Of a stretch of DNA of 64,000 nucleotides, positions 61,711 through 64,000 are shown piece by piece. Positions within the stretch are counted from its first letter, which is position 1, and the number at the start of each line of letters is the position of its first letter. The stretch is from Zhongshania sp. R06B22 (GTDB lineage: Bacteria; Pseudomonadota; Gammaproteobacteria; Pseudomonadales; Spongiibacteraceae): positions 1,922,001 to 1,986,000 of the forward strand of contig NZ_JBFRYB010000001.1 of NCBI RefSeq assembly GCF_040892595.1. Direction: 5' to 3'. A model generated the notes under the pieces. It was not told the DNA's origin. It saw only the letters and a program-made list of their open reading frames with translations, and did not search any database. The translations under genes were made by a program, and so were the position numbers.

Positions 61711-62634
61711 ATGAGTAAGGTTCTGATACTCCACCACTATGAGATGTCACCGTTTTCAGAAAAAGTGCGGGCGATGTTTGGCTACTGTAATTTGGAATGG
61801 CAATCGGTGTTAACAAGCGCAATGCCACCACGCCCGCTGTTGTTGCCTTTAGCAGGCGGATACCGACGAATTCCTGTTGCCCAAATCGGTGCCGATATAT
61901 TTTGTGATACGCGAATTATTTCCGCTGAAGTGGCGACATTAACCCAGCGACCTAAATTTGCGATGCCGAGCTTAAGTGCCGATGAACAGGCATACATAGA
62001 ATATTTAGATAGCGATATTTTTAGCGCCGCCTTCAGTGCCATCTCGCCGCTGACGCTGATGTCGTCTTTGCTCAGGCGTATGTCTCCCCTTAAAGTTTTT
62101 GCTTTGATTCGTGACAGGCTATCTATGGCGAAGGGTGGCAATTTGCGCAGACCCTCGGCGAAAAAAGCGTTGATGATTATTCGGAAACATATGCAGGACT
62201 TGGATCAGCGGGTGTCGAATGCGCAATACTTGCAGGGAGATAGTCCCACTCTAGCCGATTTTTCTGCCTTCCATAGCTTATGGTTTTATTTTGCAATGAC
62301 TCGCACAAAGCCGCCATCAGAACTAAGTAACTTTGCCGCCTGGTATGCTCGCATTGCAGATTTTGGTCACGGTAAGCGCCAAGAGATAAGCCCAGAAAGT
62401 GCTTTAGATATCGCCAAAAAAGCGCTACCTCGCGCTATACCAGATAGCATGCGGGAGGATGAAAATGTAGGTAGGCGCGTGCAAATTTCACCGTCTGACT
62501 ATGGGCTAGTCGCGGTGGAGGGAGTACTTGTTGGCGCCGATTCTGAACGCCTGATTCTTGCTAAGACGAGTGAGGACTTGGGGGAGGTGAACGTCCACTT
62601 CCCAAGGCATGGCTATACACTTAATGTGGTCTAA
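61711..62634 (+). CDS. glutathione S-transferase family protein
   Basis: A 307-residue GST-fold protein. The N-terminal thioredoxin domain reads ILHHYEMSPFSEKVRAMFGYCNL with the cis-Pro patch RRIPVAQI; the helical C-domain has LDQRVSNAQYLQGDSPTLADFSAFHSLWF. A ~65-residue extension beyond the GST fold (RRVQISPSDYGLVAVEGVLVGAD...) is unusual. No catalytic Ser/Tyr is clear in the first loop. It lies 66 bp after bcsC in the same direction and may be read with the bcs operon, but a link to cellulose is not evident. Confidence 0.88.
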   Translation: MSKVLILHHYEMSPFSEKVRAMFGYCNLEWQSVLTSAMPPRPLLLPLAGGYRRIPVAQIGADIFCDTRIISAEVATLTQRPKFAMPSLSADEQAYIEYLDSDIFSAAFSAISPLTLMSSLLRRMSPLKVFALIRDRLSMAKGGNLRRPSAKKALMIIRKHMQDLDQRVSNAQYLQGDSPTLADFSAFHSLWFYFAMTRTKPPSELSNFAAWYARIADFGHGKRQEISPESALDIAKKALPRAIPDSMREDENVGRRVQISPSDYGLVAVEGVLVGADSERLILAKTSEDLGEVNVHFPRHGYTLNVV

Positions 62635-62641
62635 GCTCCTT

Positions 62642-62677
62642 AGCATTTATCAGCATATTCGGGTCGCTGATGCTTTT
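62642..62677 (+). terminator. possible terminator after the GST gene
   Basis: AGCA plus TCAGC pair with GCTGA and TGCT across a 4-base bulge, giving a 9-bp interrupted stem followed by TTTTGAATTTT. It is a plausible end of the bcs/GST transcript, weaker than the terminator at 42958. Confidence 0.4.
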
Positions 62678-62703
62678 GAATTTTCCGCCGCTATGGGATC
62701 TCT

Positions 62704-63966
62704 ATGCAGGTTTTAGTGATTGGCTACGTTTGGCCGGAGCCAAATTCCTCGGCCGCTGGCCGGCGGATGATGGATTTACTGGGCGTCTTTCTCAGCCGCG
62801 GTGACACCGTAACATTCGTTAGCGCCGCCCAGCGTGGCGAGCACAGCGTTGATCTTGAAGGCATGAATATCAGGATCGCAGAGGTCAGATTAAATTGTTC
62901 AAGTTTTGATGATTTTGTGGCTGACCTAAAGCCCGCCGTTGTTTTGTTTGACCGATTCTTCACTGAAGAACAGTTTGGCTGGCGAGTTGAACGAAGTTGC
63001 GAAACGGCATTGCGCATCCTCGATACAGAAGACCTTCATTGTTTGCGTCACGCCCGTCATCAGGCCTTAAAGCAAGGTCGTGAGGTGAGGCGCAGTGATC
63101 TCTTTAGTGAGTTGGCGCAGCGTGAAATTGCAGCCATATGGCGCTGTGATATTAGTTTGATTATTTCCGAATATGAGATGAGCCTTTTGCAGGGTACCTA
63201 CGGCGTGGCTGCAGATGTCTTGCACTATCTGCCCTTGCTGTCGGACACGAATGCACAAGACTGGGTGGGGTGGACTGGTTTTGATGCCCGTCAACACTGC
63301 ATTGTCATTGGTAATTTTCGGCATGCACCAAACTGGGATTCCGTACTGTATCTGCGTTCAGAGATTTGGCCACAAATTCGCAAATCACTTCCCGGCGTTG
63401 AGTGTCATGTTTACGGTGCATACCCGCCACCTAAGGCGCTTCAGCTTCACAGCGAGAAACTTGGATTTCTGGTGAAGGGCTGGGCAAAAAATGCGGTAGA
63501 AGTCGTGACTTCCGCACGCCTTTGCCTAGCGCCTCTGCGTTTTGGCGCTGGTCAAAAAGGTAAGTTATTGGAGGCGATGGAGTGTGGGACACCCACGGTA
63601 ACTAGCGAAGTCGGAGCCGAGGGAATGCAGGGGGATTTGCCGTGGAGTGGTGAGGTTGTCAGTGCTTCAAGTTTATTTATTGAAGATTTTGTTACGGCTA
63701 CTTTGCGTCTTTATCAAGATAAAAACGAATGGCAGGTGGCGCAAGAAAAAGCAAAAGCACTGCTGGCGTCACGTTACCAAAAGAATGTGTATTTGCCGCT
63801 ATTTGAACAGCGCTTAGATGCAGTATTTGAGCAGCTGCATACTCACCGCCAAAGCCATTTTTATGGTCTTATGCTTCGTCACCAAACACTCAAAAGCCAT
63901 CAGTATATGTCGCAGTGGATAGAAGCGAAGAACCGCGTGACGTATATTGATGGGGATACTTTTTGA
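62704..63966 (+). CDS. GT4-type glycosyltransferase
   Basis: A 420-residue glycosyltransferase of the GT-B/GT4 type. The N-lobe begins VLVIGYVWPEPNSSAAGRRM (nucleotide-sugar/acceptor lobe with a Gly-rich loop). The C-lobe donor site has FRHAPNWDSVLYL, AYPPPKALQLHS and the GT4-like FGAGQKGKLLEAMECGTPTV. The gap after the GST gene (69 bp) contains a possible terminator, so it may be a separate unit. It could modify cell-surface glycan, perhaps in connection with the neighbouring cellulose locus, but nothing in the sequence proves it. The ATG has no strong ribosome site. Confidence 0.88.
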   Translation: MQVLVIGYVWPEPNSSAAGRRMMDLLGVFLSRGDTVTFVSAAQRGEHSVDLEGMNIRIAEVRLNCSSFDDFVADLKPAVVLFDRFFTEEQFGWRVERSCETALRILDTEDLHCLRHARHQALKQGREVRRSDLFSELAQREIAAIWRCDISLIISEYEMSLLQGTYGVAADVLHYLPLLSDTNAQDWVGWTGFDARQHCIVIGNFRHAPNWDSVLYLRSEIWPQIRKSLPGVECHVYGAYPPPKALQLHSEKLGFLVKGWAKNAVEVVTSARLCLAPLRFGAGQKGKLLEAMECGTPTVTSEVGAEGMQGDLPWSGEVVSASSLFIEDFVTATLRLYQDKNEWQVAQEKAKALLASRYQKNVYLPLFEQRLDAVFEQLHTHRQSHFYGLMLRHQTLKSHQYMSQWIEAKNRVTYIDGDTF

Positions 63967-64000
63967 AGATTGCTTTTAGCCTGTAAATCTGCGAATGTTA

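Noticed and set aside
1..64000. CRISPR array, insertion sequence or prophage
   Set aside because: No regularly spaced repeats, transposase or phage-structural genes were seen anywhere in the window.

Overview
The window looks like a chromosomal segment of a marine-type gammaproteobacterium, probably a relative of Cellvibrionales/Spongiibacteraceae or a nearby group. I infer this from the pepA-holC-valS and lptFG arrangement, SlyX, YciH, Gpt, the many TonB-dependent receptors and fatty-acid oxidation genes, and an Escherichia-like split cellulose locus. No database search was possible, so the lineage is an inference. Nearly all of the window is gene-dense housekeeping and metabolic DNA. I see no prophage, insertion sequence or CRISPR array.

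Layout. 1-2565: an acyl-CoA dehydrogenase (cut by the window edge), an APH-type kinase and an SDR, a set resembling 4-hydroxyacyl-CoA catabolism, with a LysR regulator convergent to it. 3679-6960: a small secreted protein, a thiolase-like protein and an AraC-type regulator. 7177-11333: a tightly packed TonB receptor / YfiR-like / CHASE8-HAMP histidine kinase operon ending in a terminator. 11427-11752: a tRNA-Arg(CCU) gene interrupted in its anticodon loop by a 249-nt group I intron. 12374-18542: two large TonB-dependent receptors, an unrecognised protein coupled to the first, and gpt. 18726-25580: MAPEG protein, a FleQ-like sigma54 activator, a VOC protein, YciH, SlyX, and a large sensor kinase flanked by two cold-shock-domain genes, one of them membrane-anchored.

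26029-34589: valS, a hypothetical gene, holC and pepA on the minus strand, divergent from lptF-lptG, whose 3' end shares a terminator with a convergent RDD-family gene. 34656-39215: a small secreted protein, an OmpR-type two-component pair, a repeat protein with a regular ~26-residue unit, and a second AraC-type regulator. 39446-42982: a thiolase plus a two-domain hydratase/hydroxyacyl-CoA dehydrogenase (FadA/FadB-like beta-oxidation pair) with a strong terminator. 43107-47130: an EAL phosphodiesterase, a gamma-glutamylcyclotransferase-like protein, a 2Fe-2S flavodoxin-reductase-type protein, a methyltransferase and a TM2 protein.

47203-61644: a complete Escherichia-type cellulose locus, bcsGFE on the minus strand and bcsRQABZC on the plus strand. 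BcsG keeps its catalytic residues, so phosphoethanolamine-cellulose is predicted. BcsA has a PilZ domain and BcsE an RxGD motif, so c-di-GMP should control output, and the EAL protein nearby could lower the c-di-GMP pool. A GST-family protein and a GT4-type glycosyltransferase follow.

The signals most worth following are the tRNA group I intron, the YfiR/CHASE8 module wired to a histidine kinase, the repeat protein at 37390-38016 and the split ACAD/APH cluster.
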